The notes: generated from the sequence alone by a model not told the origin. DNA of 64,000 nt from Guyanagaster necrorhizus (GCF_019112545.1 NW_025064891.1:642779-706778); one strand, 5' to 3'. Positions 12,648 through 26,139 are shown, counted from the first letter of the stretch. Program-made: numbers and translations.

Positions 12648-13493
12648 ATGCTATCTGTTATATTCTATCATCTCTCAAAATCTCCTGAGCCACTGCTGCA
12701 GGAGTTGATTTCTAATAGTCTATAAGAGGTTAAAGAATTATTTTGTTTGAAGCAGCAAACCAGAGAGAATAAGTTTGTGGAGGCTATAGAGAGCTATTTG
12801 AAATAGTAAAAGGAGCAGAAGAGAGAGAAAAGAGTTCAGGCAGACTGTGTAGCCTAAAAGGCATAGAAGAGAGAGCAGAGGGAGAAATTAAAAAGAAAGA
12901 GAGAGAAAGTCCAATGGGTGATAGAGAAGTGGATGAGAAAAATAAAGGAGATTGCTAAAGAGGCAGCTCAAAGAGAAGGAGGCTGTGGAAGTCATGATGA
13001 GAGAAGTGGCAACATGGTGCACCCTGTTATGCATGTCTGGTAACTGAAGGTGCCAGCTATGAGCAGACTTGTGCTTGTTGCAAAATTAAGAAGACTAACC
13101 ACCTATTCATTTAACAAGAATGTCACTGCAAGTGAGGTGATTGGTAGTGTAGAGGTCTCCATCAGCCTCCACCAACTTTCAAAATTAATATGCAAGTTAA
13201 TGTGTCACATGAATGAGTTGATGGACAAGGTGGCAGATGTCTGTGGTACCATAGTGGGTCTCCAGGATGATTGTAGGTCAGATGATATATCATCTCCCTC
13301 AGAGTTGTTTTTAGAGTCTAAGTTGGAGGCATGGAAAAAGACATATCTAATCTTCAAGGATGAGAAGAATTAGAAGATAGAAGATCTGTGGATGACAATG
13401 TTGAAAAGGTTAGATAAAGATGTGAAAGAGTTGAGGAAACAAGGGGAAAACTCAGATTCTGGTGTAGGTCTGTCAGATGCCAGGCCTTTGTGA
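12648..13493 (+). pseudogene. Antisense family-C gene, F copy (internal deletion)
   Basis: Read on the strand opposite to its host element. It starts with ATG at 12648 (MLSVIFYHLSKSPEPLL), aligned to the start of the copy at 26270. A Lys/Glu-rich, coiled-coil-like stretch follows. A deletion near 12995-13020 has removed the middle of the protein, the intron and the first two cysteines of the zinc motif. What remains reads PCYACLVTEGAS then CACCKIKKT. The last part (13050-13373) is open and keeps LHQLSKLICKL...MDKVADVCG; the original stop is the TGA at 13491-13493. Function unknown. Confidence 0.65.
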
Positions 13494-13667
13494 TTAAAAA
13501 AAAATTTCTTGTAGTATAAAATGTATATAGAAAGTGTTAGTTGTAGACAAAAATGTAAATACAAAATTTGACTTTGAAAATTGTAAAAGAGATGATTGAA
13601 ATAGTAATCAGTGGTTGAACTTGAAATAGTAAGAGTGAGTGCCAATGATGTCTGAAGTAATGTTGTA

Positions 13668-14396
13668 TCAGGAAGAAAATATTTAGATGACTTTGAATAA
13701 GAGTCCTGATTTGCCTGAGTATTGATGGTGAAATTCTTCAATAAACTTATCAGTAGAGAACTTGGAGACTAGTAACCAAGCAAATTCTTTGTTGGTACCT
13801 TCATAGCCTAGCCACTGGATCTTGTACAGCAGTGGGCAGTGGAATCAGTGGTCCAGCTTAGAGTCAAGGATTTAGGTTATTTTGAAATATTCTTCCTCAT
13901 TGACTTTGACTGGAGTCAGTGGGATTGGATTTGATTAGAAATGGTGTTTTCTTCTATGGATTCTAATTCTGACACATGAAAGACTGAGTGAATGGACTGA
14001 AGATCTGATGAAAGCCTCAGGGTGAAGGAGTGAGAACCAGATTGGGCTATGATTTCAAAAAGACTAAGATATTTCTTGGAGAATTTTCTGATTGGACAGA
14101 TGGTTTTAATATGTTTGGAACTGAGATAAACCTTGTCACCCACTGTGAATGAGAGCATCAGAATCCAATGCTTGTCTGCTTGGATCTTATAGTGAGCCTG
14201 AGCTTTAGAGATTTTGTCTTTTAATACTTAATGGAGTTCATTAAGATTGACTGCAAAGTCTCAGGCCTAAGCAGAGGTGATATCTCTTTCAGAATGAACA
14301 GTGATGTTAGGGTGGTAACTCTTATTAGTAAAGAATGAGAAAATTCTAGTAGACACATTAGGGGCATTGTTGTAGGCAAACTCAGCAATAGGTAAG
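13668..14396 (-). pseudogene. Element F pol end: integrase C-terminus and chromodomain
   Basis: Minus-strand remnant. 13916-14158 keeps FTVGDKVYLSSKHIKTICPI and LHVFHVSELE-like sequence, the integrase GPF/GPY-type C-terminal module. The chromodomain follows at about 13740-13920 and the stop is near 13668. At 14396 it is cut by the LTR of element J, in front of the integrase catalytic core. Confidence 0.75.
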
Positions 14397-14856
14397 TGTT
14401 AGACCTAGATTGCACATGATTAAAACATATGATAAATAAGCACTATATTGTATTTGTACAGTCACATCTAAGTCTACTGTTGTACTTTATTGATCTATAT
14501 GCTTTCAAGACTGAAGACAAATGGCTTGAGAATAAAGTAGTGTGAATAAACTTTAGCTCAAAGCTGAGATTATATCAGCAAGAGCTGTTCTACTTATATA
14601 CAGTTTCTTCATTGAGATAATTATACTACTGCCTATTGTACTCATCCAGATCTTTGTGCTCTTTGTCCTTAGGCACTGCTACTATCTACAAAAAGGATAT
14701 TGTGCATCATCAAGCACTATTGTTATGTCAAAAGATAATAATGGATTCAGTTGTTATGCTGACTAAGCTGATCTCATGATCTTAAGCACTGAGGTTGGTG
14801 CTCTGACTAAGCATAAATAGAGGTTAATATAAAGAAAAGTAAGAAAAATCATAATA
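14397..14856 (-). repeat. 3' LTR of element J
   Basis: About 460 bp, homologous in reverse orientation to the family-G LTRs at 36566 and 44673. The terminal CA has decayed to TA at 14855-14856. The minus strand has TATATAAG (14593-14600) followed by AGCTTTGAGCTAA (14553-14565). Confidence 0.88.
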
Positions 14857-14889
14857 TTACCCCCTTCTTAAGACCATTGTTTTGATGGC

Positions 14890-17800
14890 TTAAATTGGAG
14901 ATAATTCATAGTCCTTTATGATAACATCAGCATTCATATGTTTTTCATTCACCCATTGGTTAGATTCTGGGCTATAGCCCTTCTAGCTAACTAAGTAGTT
15001 GATAGTCATTGTCATTCTCCCACTGTGTGCTTGGACTTTACAGAGTCAATAGTGTAATATTTGATCAATTTTATAGTGCTCTTCATCATTGATCAAGTTG
15101 GGGGATAAAGGTGGAGGTCATTTCTGATTGGAAAATATAAAGGTGATAAAGAGTGTGAGTAATAATTTGTTGAATACATTGTGGATCTTCCAATTTGATA
15201 GAAGACAGAGCTTGTAGGCAGAACTGCTGACTTTAGCAATAATAGAGAAAGATCCAGTATGCTTATCGGTGAGTTTCTGTTTCAGCCATGGGAGATAGAG
15301 ATTAGTTGTGTCCAACCAGACTTTGTCATTAGAATTATATATATGTGCCAGAGTATGATGTTTGTCATACTGTTTTTTTATAGAAATAGCTGCTTTTTTG
15401 AGGGTGGTGCAGGTTTCAGTGTAAATCTTAGTTATAGTGGATGCAAAGTCTGAAGAGGCCAGAGTTGTGGTATGGACATGTTCAGTGTGAGAGATATTAG
15501 GGTGTCAGCTGTGAGTGACAAAAAAAGGAGTTTTGCCTATGGCAGAGTGTACATAGTTGTTATATTGAAATGCTGCAAGTATGAGCCATTTCACTCAGTT
15601 ATCTTAGTGATAGTTAATAAAGAGTCAGAGGTATTTTTTGATCTCTTGATTAACTCACTCTGTTTGATCATTGGTCTGTGAATGGTATACAGTTAAAGTA
15701 TTCTGTTGAATGTTGAGCAGGCAATACAGATCATCAAGAAACTTGGAGACAAATTGTGGACCCCAGTCTGAGATGATGACTTAGAGTATACTATATTTAG
15801 CATAGACTTCATTGCATAAAATCTTGGCCCACTCTTCTGATGTTAGTTCTATGGAGCATGTGACTGGAATGATTGCTTTTGAGAATCAATTGACAATCAT
15901 GAAGATTGCATTATAACTATTGCAATCTAGCAATTTGGTCATTATGTCAACCAAAATATGTGTTCATGGTGACTGAGAGACTTTGTTTGGATAAAGCAGC
16001 ATAGCTTATAGTTGTGTTGATGACTTTTGATGACTTGCTGTGCTGGCAAGTTTTGCATTCCTTGACATGTCATTCAATATTCTGGCTTATCTTCAGCCAC
16101 TAGTATTCTTGTAATACCAACTCCTTAGTTTTAGCAATCCTCAGATGCCCTGCTGTTGCATGATCATGGCATGTGATGATAATTTCACCATGCAGCTGTT
16201 GATCCCAGGAAATATAGATCCATTCATCATAGCAGATTAACCCTTCTTCCTTTGTCATGCCTCACTCATGATTGAGTGATGGAGCCACACATTGATCCCA
16301 TTTGCTGTCATCCTGAGTTGCACTTTTAATCTTCTTATGAATTTCCTTCTCCATTGGTATTATTATTGCCCAAAAATGTTTAGGTTTTAATAATGTTACT
16401 CCTTTATTATCTGCTCCTCCCTGATCATGGTCAGCCCATCAGCTAAGTAGATCCACCTTCTTGTTTGCAGTTCCAGCCTTATAGTGGAGAATGTATTTGT
16501 ATTGGGAGAGTTTTGTTATTCAGTGTGCCTGTCATTGATTAAGCTTCTAGGGTTGGCAGAAGTATTGGAGATTCTGATGATTGGTTCAGACTTTAAAGAT
16601 CTGAATCACACTGATCAGATAGTGATCCCACTCCTCTGGAGTGAGCATAATTACCAGTAACTCCTTGTTATAGATTTTATAGTTTTGCTCTATAATTATT
16701 AGGGCTTTGAAAAGAAAAGCCACTGAGTGTCATTTTCCATCCTGCTCTTGAGACAGTACTGCCCCAATTTCTCCTTTGCTTAAGTCAGCTTTCATTTGGA
16801 ATCTTCTCTTCTATGTTGGTATCATGAGGACTACATCTTTAGCTAGTTGTTATTTTAAGTCATCAAATGCTAATTGCTGAGAGGGTTCTCAGTTTCAGGG
16901 TGCATTACCAGTTAATTAGGTTATTGGATGCATGATCTTGCTGTAATCCTGGATAAATTGTTAGTAAAAGTTGGTAAATCCCAAAAATGACTGTAATTTC
17001 TTCTTTCTCTCTGGAACCAGCCATTTAGTTACTCCAGCTACTTTGATGGAGTCCATCCAAATATTTCCTTCACTGATGATCACTCTGAGGTATTTCATTT
17101 TCAGTACCTTGAATTTGCACTTTTTCACTTTGAGAAAAAGTTTGTGCTTTCTTATAAGTGCAAGTATCTGCTGAATGAGCTGTCAGTGTTTCATACAGTC
17201 TTTTGACATAATGAGGATGTCATCCAGGTAGATGGTCACCTTCCTGATAGTGATGAGATCCTTAAATATGTTGTTTATCATCTATTAGAAGGTTGCTGGA
17301 GAGTTTGTGAGTCCAAAGAACATCACTGTGGGCTCAAAAAGTCCTCAGTTTGTTCTAAAAGCCATCTTCCACTTGTCACTCTCTTTGATTTAGACATTAT
17401 TATACTCCCATTGAATATTGAGTTTTGTGTAGTACTTTGCTCCTCATAGTTTATCCATTAGTTCTGAGATTAAGAGAAGTGGGTAATGATTTTTAATTAT
17501 CATCTTGTTTAACTTCTGATAATCTTGTACAGGTCAGAGTTTGCCATCCTTCTTTTTGATAAAGAAGAACAGTGATGCTATTGGGGATTTTGAGGGTCTA
17601 ATCTGTCCACTGGAAAGGTTTTCTTCCAGAAACTTATCAAGTTGCTGTTGTTCTTGATTGCTGAAGGAGTAAGTCTTGCAATCAAGATTGGTGCTAGCAT
17701 TGAGGACAAGTTCAATAGCATGGTCCCATGGTTTTGGTTTGGAGAGTTCATCAAAACTTTCTTTATCAAATATGTCCTGATAGTCTTGGACTCACTTGGA

Positions 17801-18714
17801 AACTATTTCTTCAAATGTTTTCTCTTTCTTTTCTGCATTTGCTTTTGCCATCAGGTCATTTGCATGGTGTATAGCTTGAATATGCAGAGCTTGCTGCATG
17901 TTGATGGTAAGTATTGTCTTGCTGTCCTTCATTTTCTCATTCTATCTGTCTTCAGGATCTTCATCTGATAATTTGAAGAAGATCTTTTGGCACTTGCATT
18001 ATGCAAAGGTGATTTGTCCTGTCTTCCAATTCACCAGAGGGTTGTGTCAGATTAGCCAATCATAGTCTAGAAATACTTCTTTGGTTCTCAAGTCAGTGAC
18101 TACTAGATCAATTCTTTTCAAATAATCACTAATAATAAGTCGAAGTTCAACAAACTTGATAATCAAACAGACTTAGTTTTTTATACTATTGGCATTATAT
18201 ACTGGAATGAGAGCAGCTATTGCTCAGATTGGCAGCTTGTGCTTGTTGATAAAAGCATAATTAATTGAGCTGCCAGTGCAGCCACTATCAATTAGAGCAG
18301 TTACTGCATATATAGTTCAATTTGTGAGGGTCTTGATCTCGGCCTTAGTGATCAAGTCTCTTTCTGAGGCTTTGGTTCTTCTGATATAATGCTGAAGCCC
18401 CTGTAGTTCATCAAGCCACTTCAGAGCTCAGCAACACTCTGCCTGTTGCATTTCTTCTACCATTTCATTGATAACTTTTTCAGTTCAGGTCTTGTGTACT
18501 CAATTCTTGAGTATGATCTTAGCCTCTTTCTCTGTCCTAGTCTCCTTGATGGCTCTCCAAGTCTATTCAGTGTCAAACAGCTTGAGCCACTTAGTGGGAG
18601 TCTCTCTCTCTATTCAGCCTATAGGTGGTTGAGTTTTTGTTTTTGGAGATTCAGGTTCAGTGTGTTTGATCAAAAGGTGGGGTATATTCAAATGCATATT
18701 TAAGTTAGATATAG
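14890..18714 (-). pseudogene. Element J pol, broken but with catalytic motifs kept
   Basis: Contains the protease motif ALIDSGCTGSSIN near 18255-18300, with DSG intact. Reverse transcriptase covers about 16930-17580, with TIYLDDILIMS at 17214-17250, so the YLDD box is intact. RNase H covers about 16270-16900. The integrase zinc and catalytic parts cover about 15500-16250, the integrase C-terminal module about 15118-15460, and the chromodomain about 14930-15110 (DEEHYKID). It ends at a TAA at 14890, directly after the chromodomain, without the long tail of family A. Internal stops make it inactive. It is useful as a source of ancestral codons. Confidence 0.82.
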
Positions 18715-18798
18715 AAGTATCTACAAAAGTACTATTAGTCTATTCTATAGCTATTTGTGACACACTGTTCTGTTTCTCAGCTGATCCAGTGGAATCAC

Positions 18799-18894
18799 TT
18801 ACTGGTCAGCCCCATCTTTTACTTCTTCAATCTTAGTCTCTATGCCAAGCTCCTCAGCTTCTTTCTGTAACTCAGCAATCTGTGCTTGTATATC
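18799..18894 (-). pseudogene. Element J gag, last 30 codons
   Basis: C-terminal end of gag with the conserved TAA at 18799-18801, matching the gag end of B at 61129. It is truncated at the junction with F. Confidence 0.6.
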
Positions 18895-19768
18895 AAAATC
18901 AATAAGAGCAAAAAAGCACAGAATAGTAGAAATTGAAAACCCATCAGATTCTGTACTAGATGATAATTCTGCTGAAAGTGAGAGATGGAAGGAATGGTTG
19001 GAGAGAGATGTTGCATTGAGAGTAATGACCTTCAGTATGCAAATAGAGTCAATGCAACCCTAAACTCACATAGAGAAAACAGGATTGCTTTCTAGTTTTC
19101 CAACTCTGTTAGAGTCAGTTTCTTAGAGACAGTGTCTACTTCTGCTGTATGACCCTTGGTGAAGGCTGCAGCCTTCTGTTTGTTGAAATCCTCAATCTTG
19201 TGTTTGGCTCCACAGAACATGCAAAGATTGTTCTAGCACCAGCAGTCTTTTTCATTCTGAGTAAAATGGCCATCTTTGCCTAGCTTGTCAACATAGGGCT
19301 TATGGATGATAGATTTTAGTGTGGAGCTGGAGTCTGAGGAAGCAGAGTTGGACCTCTTGGATTTGAGATTGGAGAATTGGTTGGAGACCTTATTATCCTA
19401 GTTTTCATAAGCAATTTTAGTCTTCCAGATCCAGTAGCAAGTATCAAGTTCTTGAGCAAGAAAGTGCATATCATAGAGATTGTTTGACTTCTCATAGTAG
19501 GCTATATCATCCTTGATATGAGTGCAGAGGCCATGGTAAAAGGCATAGCAGAGAGAGTTATCTCTGTACCTAATTTGTGAAGCATACTAATTGAATTAGA
19601 CTATATACTTTATGATCTAGTCTCTATCATGCATCTAAAGGTATTTTAATGCATCTTCAGCATCTTCAATGGAATTGAAGGGGTCAAAGTTGCTATGAAG
19701 CTCATCCAAGAAGGCTGCATAAGAGAATTGCCAGACTGGTAGATTCTATAGATTGGAGTTAAGGATGT
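18895..19768 (-). pseudogene. Element F protease start and gag C-terminal part
   Basis: Family-C sequence resumes exactly in the protease motif (ALIDF). Upstream on the minus strand is a nucleocapsid knuckle, CMFCGAKHKIEDF near 19190-19230, with its last cysteine lost. Capsid sequence follows up to 19768, where G1 has inserted. The knuckle spacing C-x2-C-x3-H is the same as in D and H. Confidence 0.72.
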
Positions 19769-20102
19769 TGTTATGATTTTTTCTTATTTTCCTTTCTTTC
19801 AATAGAATCAACCTCTATTTATGCTTAGTCAGAGTGCCTAGACCAATAGCATTGCCTGATGATGCACAATAATATTATTGTAGACAATAGTGATGCTTAA
19901 AGACAATGAGCATAATAGCCAGCATGGATATAATAAATAGAAATATTTATAGTAATGCAATGACTTGGATATAAGTAGGATAACTCTCACTGGTATAATT
20001 CCAGCTTTGAGCTAAATTTTATTCACACTATTCTATTCTCAAGCCAATCACTAAGGTCTTGTTGCATCACAATCTAAGGTCACATGCAGCTTAGGTCTAA
20101 CA
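19769..20102 (+). repeat. 5' LTR of element G1 (shortened)
   Basis: 334 bp against 470 bp for its partner. Two internal segments are missing, one near 19830 and one near 20080. TG...CA ends are kept. AGCTTTGAGCTAA lies at 20003-20015 with a TATAAG box about 34 nt upstream (19969-19975). Confidence 0.9.
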
Positions 20103-20103
20103 A

Positions 20104-20116
20104 TTAGTTCAAAGCT
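20104..20116 (+). promoter_or_regulatory. Self-primer binding site of element G1
   Basis: TTAGTTCAAAGCT begins 2 nt after the LTR end. It is complementary to AGCTTTGAGCTAA at 20003-20015 apart from one C-to-T change. Confidence 0.65.
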
Positions 20117-20159
20117 TTATCTTCTCTTTTCTCATACACTATAGTGTGGAGAAAATCAA

Positions 20160-23100
20160 ATGTCACCAATCAGCATATCAGACTCCAACTTTGACCATAA
20201 GTTCTTTGAACTCCTTGCATCTATTATCAGAATATTATTAGAATTATTAATGATCATACAGCTGTACTATAAACACCAATCAATCACAGCCTGGGCAGTT
20301 AGACACTACCAGAAATTTCAGAATATCCATCACATACTATGAAACATAATCCCTGACTTATCCCTTTATGATATTTCTAAATCCTAACAAATGTTCCATC
20401 AGCCTGCAGAGCAGCTCATACCTGAAGCTGAGTCTAACAGCTTGCATCAAGGGGATATTCAAAAAGAAGAAAGATACAGATATTCTCTCTGACAACTAGA
20501 TAGCAGAAATCAGAATCCTTGCCTCACAGGGTTCCAGAACCCATAGGTCCCACCTCTTATCTCTAACTATGAGAATGAAGACCTTCCTGCAAAGTTCTTT
20601 AATGAGTCACCATCTTCTGATCATTCTACTGCTACTAGAACCCCTGGAATTATTAACTGTATCTGAGACTCCCTTAATGCCACTAGAGTGGCTTCAAAAT
20701 TCTGAAATCTATCATCAAACACAGAAAACCTGGAGCATGACTCTCTCTATATAACTCTGGCTAAAAGTTCTATATGCTACTCCAGTCTAAGTAGCTATAG
20801 GCTAGAGCCAACAGAAATCTAATAAGAGTAAGCTGCAGAGAGATGAGCAGCAAAAGATCAAATCATCCACTATCTCTTTTCTGACTGGAACCTTAATGCC
20901 CCATTTGATTATAATGCCACACTATGATAGTGAGAGCAGTGAGAAGAAGATGAGTAAGCCCAGTCTAGCTCTGAGCAAGCTCAAGAAGATCTTGCAGAGT
21001 ATGCCTGGATAAAGGCTCAACAAAAGTATGAAGAAGCCAAGTATGACAAGCAGAGATGAGAGCAGCAGCAAGAAACCAAGGCTGTCCACTTGGAGAGTGA
21101 CTCTCCTAGCTGGTACAGGCTCTGCTCTAAGCTCTCCACTTCTGTCTTCAGAGAGCTAAGTATCACTGACATTGACCTATGGACAGAGCCTTACAGCCCC
21201 ATCACTTCCAGTGAAGTCAACAAGAGAGAAAACAGGGATGACATCCTCTACTCTTCTCAATATACCAACAGCCTCAAAACTCTTGAATATCTCTCTTCCT
21301 GACACACCACTAGTTCTGATACTATCTAGCAGGATGATGAATCCATCTTCAGTTACTATAGGCTATGAGTATCTCTTAATACTTATATTTCCAATTATGC
21401 TCTCTAGAGATTTCTTAAAAGTTGAGTCACTTGACAGTTCCTTAATAAGAGGTTCTATTGAAATTTCTGAGTCTATAGCCAGGATCTGGAGGCAGCAAGA
21501 GCATATAACAGCAATAGGTATGATACTGAGATTGGAGCCAGTTTTCAAGCAGACCTCTCTACCACCTCTACTCTCCTCAATCCTGAAGCTGGGCTCAGCA
21601 TCCAGCCTCAGCAGCTTCTCCATGACCACCAGATCTTCTGCAGAAAGTATCTTCAACTAGCCTATTGGTTTTCTCCTCAAAGAAGAGGAAATCAAGGATA
21701 ACCAGGTTGAGGATGATGAGAACATGAAGAGCAGTGAGGCTCTCTATAGGCTCAAGGACTTTATGACATATAATAAAGAACAGGTTGATGAAGAGATCCT
21801 AGAGGAAGAAATTTAGAAGGCATACATCAGAGAGTATCAGAACTTATATGAGATAGAGGTAATGTTCCTATGATATAATACTAAATAGTTAGCATTACAA
21901 ATAGGACTTTTATATATTAATGCAGAGCCAAATGAGCAGCAGAATATTCTACAATATTCCACCATCAAGTATGTCATTAACATCTATAATGTCAGACATC
22001 CAGAAGACCAGCTCTAAGAGCTGCCACCATATAAATCAAGATTTGATGTCTAACCAATGCTGTAGTCACTACCAGTTATACCAAAATAGGCTGTATACAC
22101 AGTACCCTCTATGTGGAGTCAGTATTTGTACTCTATCTTATCAGTTTGATCCTTAGCCACTTGGCTTTCTTCTTTTAGACCACAGCTGAAGATCCAAATA
22201 ATCAGCATTCAAAATCTTTGGACTAGCAAAGGGAGCTGACTACTTGCCACTCAACCACCATCAGATGAAGCCACTGACAGTGGCACTGGTAAAAAACTAA
22301 TCTATGATGATCCAAAAGCCATATGACTAGGATTCCTCATATATGATGAGATGATCATATGAAAGGAAGTCATACTGCAGAGGAGTCTCATCACTGATGA
22401 TAGATCCCTACACTCATTCTCTGGACTGCCAACTGACTGGCACTGCCTACCCTTCAACAAGTGGCCCAACCCAATAGAATCTCTCCTGGAGAGTGCTGCC
22501 ATCCTCTAGTATTGACTAGATCTACTCTAGAAGCCCCAACTATTTAAGGGGGCTTCTGATGACATCAACTGCTTTTTTGTTGATTGCAAGCAGTACTTTG
22601 AAGTGTACACTGCTTACTTGGAGACCAATATGAATTATATCATTTTTGCTGCCTCATACCTGGAGGACAAAGTGAAAATATGGTGGATCCTCATCTCCCT
22701 GAACTTCTGTTCCATCACAAGGAAACACTACTAGTATCTCTTGTGGCTAATCTTCAAACAGATGCTAAATGACAAGTTTATTGATCCAGTGATACAGAAA
22801 GTACATAAGCAAAAGATCAAGGAATGGAAGATGAGAGATAAGATGGCAACAGACTACTTCAATGAGCTGGAATAGCTTGCCAAGCTTGCTAGAATATAAG
22901 ATAACATTGCCAACAACAGATGAATAGTTGAGGCCCTTAAGGGAGGATCTTCACCCTCATATATCATGATGATTTCAGCCATCAGAAAATTTATTCCAAA
23001 AGGTTACAACAAGTGAAAGGAATGAATCATCAAAATGTATAAGAAGCAACAATAGCAGAAGGCAGAACAGTCCACTCTCCTGAACTATTAAAAACTGAAC

Positions 23101-23440
23101 TAATTATCAGGTTTTGGTTTGAAAAACAACAAACTGACTAATGCTGCCAAAATGGGATCATTGATAGCCAGTGCCTCTTATGGCATGCAGAAGACAGAAA
23201 CAGGAACAACATTCATAAAGGCCAAGAAGCTGATAGACATTGACCAATTAAAGAAGAAGGGCAAATGCTTCAACTGTAGTCAGAAGGGCCATATGTTGAA
23301 GAACTGCCTGAACAAAAAATGAACCTATAAAGATATTTGGGCACAGATCACTGAGCTGCAAAAGGAAGCAGAGAAACTTGGCACTGAGACAAAGATCAAG
23401 GAGATAAAAGATAGGGCCAACCAGTTAGCAATTTCACTGA
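20160..23440 (+). pseudogene. Element G1 gag, broken
   Basis: Starts with ATG at 20160, 58 nt after the LTR. The first 60 codons (SDSNFDHKFFELLASIIRIL) match the starts of G2 and G3 and differ from the family-A gag start. A long Ser/Thr-rich part follows, then the capsid core near 22560-22900 (VHKQKIKEWK). A zinc knuckle C-x2-C-x4-H-x4-C (CFNCSQKGHMLKNC) lies at 23266-23307. Stops occur throughout. At about 1,090 codons this is long for a gag. Confidence 0.8.
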
Positions 23441-23513
23441 ATCAGCCAAAAAACTTCATAGTGTGCAAACTATAGCTGCTGGACAGACTAATAGTATTTC
23501 TGTAGTTACACTT

Positions 23514-25637
23514 ATACCTAAATTATACATGCATTTAGATATATTTAAATCAAAATCCATCTTGCACATCAAAGAATCACCTAAAGAAAAAACTCAAGTG
23601 TCTACAGGCTGAACAGAGGGAGAGACCCCTAAGGTATGGCTCAAATCATTTGACATCAAATGGATGTGACAAGCCATCAAAAAAGTACCAACAGAAGCAG
23701 CAGCAAAAGCTATACTCAAAAACTGGATACATAAGATCTAGGCAGAAGAAGTAATTGACAAAATAATTGAAGAAATGAAGGAGGCAGAGCAATGCCAGGC
23801 TCTAGAGTGGCTCAATGAATTATGAGGACCATGAAGATATGCTCAATGGGCCAAAACCCAGAGCCATGATCTGATGATCAAAGCTCAAATCAAGACACTC
23901 ACTAACTGCATCACTCATATGATAACTATCCTAGTCAACAGCAGTTGTATTGGCAGCTCTATAAATTGAGCTTTTGTTAACAAGCACTAACTTCCCACCA
24001 GAACCACTGCAGCCTCTATACCTGTCTATAATGCAGACAGAACAAAGAATCAAGCTGGCTCAATAACTGAATTCATTGAGTTGAGACTCACTATTGAAGA
24101 TCACTCCAAACAGATCAACTTAGTTATAACAGACCTTGAAACAAAAGAAGTGTTCCTCAGCCATGATTGGCTGATCTATCACAACCCTCTAATCAACTAG
24201 AAGACTGAGAAGATAATCTTTACACAGTGCAAATGCTGAAAGATCCTATTTGAATTACCAGATAAGAATCCCAAGGACCAATGGGATGAAGAAATAGAAG
24301 ATGGCAAAACTATTCTTGCCATTAACATCCAACAAGCCTTACATATATGAGCCATGCATTATGCCAATGACTTGGCAGCAAAGACAGCTGTGAGAAGAGA
24401 GGAAAAAACATTTGAAAAAATAGTACCTGAATGGGCCCAAGATTATAGAGACTTATTCAAGAAGGAAAGTTTCAATAAACTCCTGGAGCCTAAATCATGA
24501 GATCATGCCATTGAGCTGATCTCCAATGCTAACATCAACCTAGACTGTAAAACATATTCTCTTAGAAACAATGAGCAGCAGGAGCTTGACAAGTTCCTAG
24601 ATGAGAACTTGTCCAGTGAGAAGATTTGACCATCCAAATTATGGATAGTCTCACTGTTCTTCTTCATTAAGAAGAAGAATGACAAACTCTGACTGGTCTA
24701 AGACTATTAAAAGCTCAATGAGATGATGATCAAGAACTGCTACCTACTCATATTAATCTTAGAGCTAATGGACAAGCTTTAAGGGGCCAAATACTATACT
24801 AAGCTAGACATTCAATGGAGATACAACAACATCTGAATCAAAGAAGGTGATGAATGAAAGGCCACCTTCAGAACTAACCAGAGACTGTTTAAACCAATGG
24901 TTATGTTCTTCAGATTAACAAATTCACTCACTACCTCCCAATAGATGATGAACAACATCCTCAAAGACCTCATTGCCACTGAAAAGGTTATTATTTATCT
25001 CAATGATATCCTCATCATATCAAAAACCAAGGAGAAGCACAGGAGGTTAATACAGCAGGTGTTAGCCCTAATGAGGAAGCATAAACTCTTTCTGAAAGCT
25101 AAGAAATGTGAATTCAAAGTTCTGGAAACAGAATATCTGAGAGTCATCATCAGCAAAGAAAGCATCCACATAGACCCTATCAAAGTGGCAGGAGTAGTTG
25201 AGTGGCTGAAACCAATGAAGAAGGAGCTCCAATCCTTCTTAGGATTCACAAACTTCTATCACCAGTTTATATGAGACTATAGCAAGATCATCTGACCAAT
25301 GACATAGCTAACTAGCAATGCCTTCTGGATATAAAGACTATTGCAACAGACAGCCTTCAACAATCTGAAATAATAACTGGCAGAGGATGTAGTGCTAGCT
25401 ATTTCAGACTAGAATGGCAAGTTCCAAGTAGAAGCCAACTCAAGCAAGGGTGCTATAGAGGCTATCCTATCCCAGAAACAGGATAGAAAATAGAGACCAG
25501 TCACCTTTCTCTCTAAAGCCTTAACAGTGACCAAGTGAAATTATGAGATCTACAATAAAGAGTTACTCACAATCATGCTTACTTTAGAAGAATGGTGACA
25601 TTACCTCATCAGCACTATTAAAATCTTTGAGATATAG
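23514..25637 (+). pseudogene. Element G1 pol, first part (protease, RT, start of RNase H)
   Basis: The pol start is ATA (IPKLYMHLDI) where element B has ATG. The protease motif near 23930-23960 reads LVNSSCIGSS, both Asp and Gly of DSG lost by G-to-A. RT covers about 24650-25280; the catalytic box reads YLND (about 24996-25010), one Asp lost. RNase H begins near 25330 and is cut by element H at 25637. Clearly inactive. Confidence 0.82.
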
Positions 25638-26139
25638 TGTTAGGAACATGCCAATTTGAGTGAGCTTGAGTGCATGCATGGAGTCTGGCAGAGTGCATAG
25701 GCATCAACAAAGCTATTGGCAATGTCACCCTTGAGTCAGAGCCTAAGGATCTGGGTGGACAGAACAGAGTTCCATCAGAGAAGTGAACCAGAATATTCTT
25801 TAGAGCAGAATCTGATGGATACGATAGGGAGGAGTTGAAGTGAGTGCAAAGTGTAGATGGCTTATCTAAGTTGATATTTGAACTGAGTAGTTACAATGGT
25901 TATACATGGCTTTATATACTAATGGTAGCTAATTCTAAGTCAGGTTTTATTGGATTCTAATGTCAATATTCACTACTGAGTTTGAGGTCTAGATATTATA
26001 ATGTGAAATATGGATATGAAATAATAATGGTAAAAATAAAATTAATAGGTAATGAGGAGCAGCTGGAGTCTGATGAGTTTCCATGATTGCATTCATGATT
26101 GGTTGAGGTGATATGGAGGCTGGTGGCATACATATAACA
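25638..26139 (-). repeat. 3' LTR of element H (outer)
   Basis: 502 bp, TG...CA. The minus-strand motif AGTTCAAATAT lies at 25874-25884 and the TATATAAA box at 25911-25918. The adjoining internal sequence is a purine tract on the minus strand (AATGGGGGGATAC). Confidence 0.92.

Larger units (their letters stand above)
14397..18894 (-). mobile_element. Element J: family-G chromovirus, 5' end lost
   Basis: Minus-strand element inserted in the integrase of F. It has a 3' LTR (14397-14856), a full-length pol and only the last 30 codons of gag. At about 18894 it joins family-C protease sequence belonging to F. The rest of its gag, its 5' LTR and roughly 3 kb of F pol are absent, so a deletion spanning both elements must have happened. 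No second target-site duplication exists. Confidence 0.82.

Noticed and set aside
14397..14856. Solo LTR interpretation of the J LTR
   Set aside because: Family-G pol follows it directly in the right orientation, so it is the 3' LTR of a truncated element.
20569..21660. Open frames of 60-160 codons in several frames (for example 21172-21660 on plus, 21363-21656 on minus)
   Set aside because: They lie in the low-complexity Ser/Thr-rich part of G1 gag, overlap one another and show no domain; treated as parts or shadows of gag.
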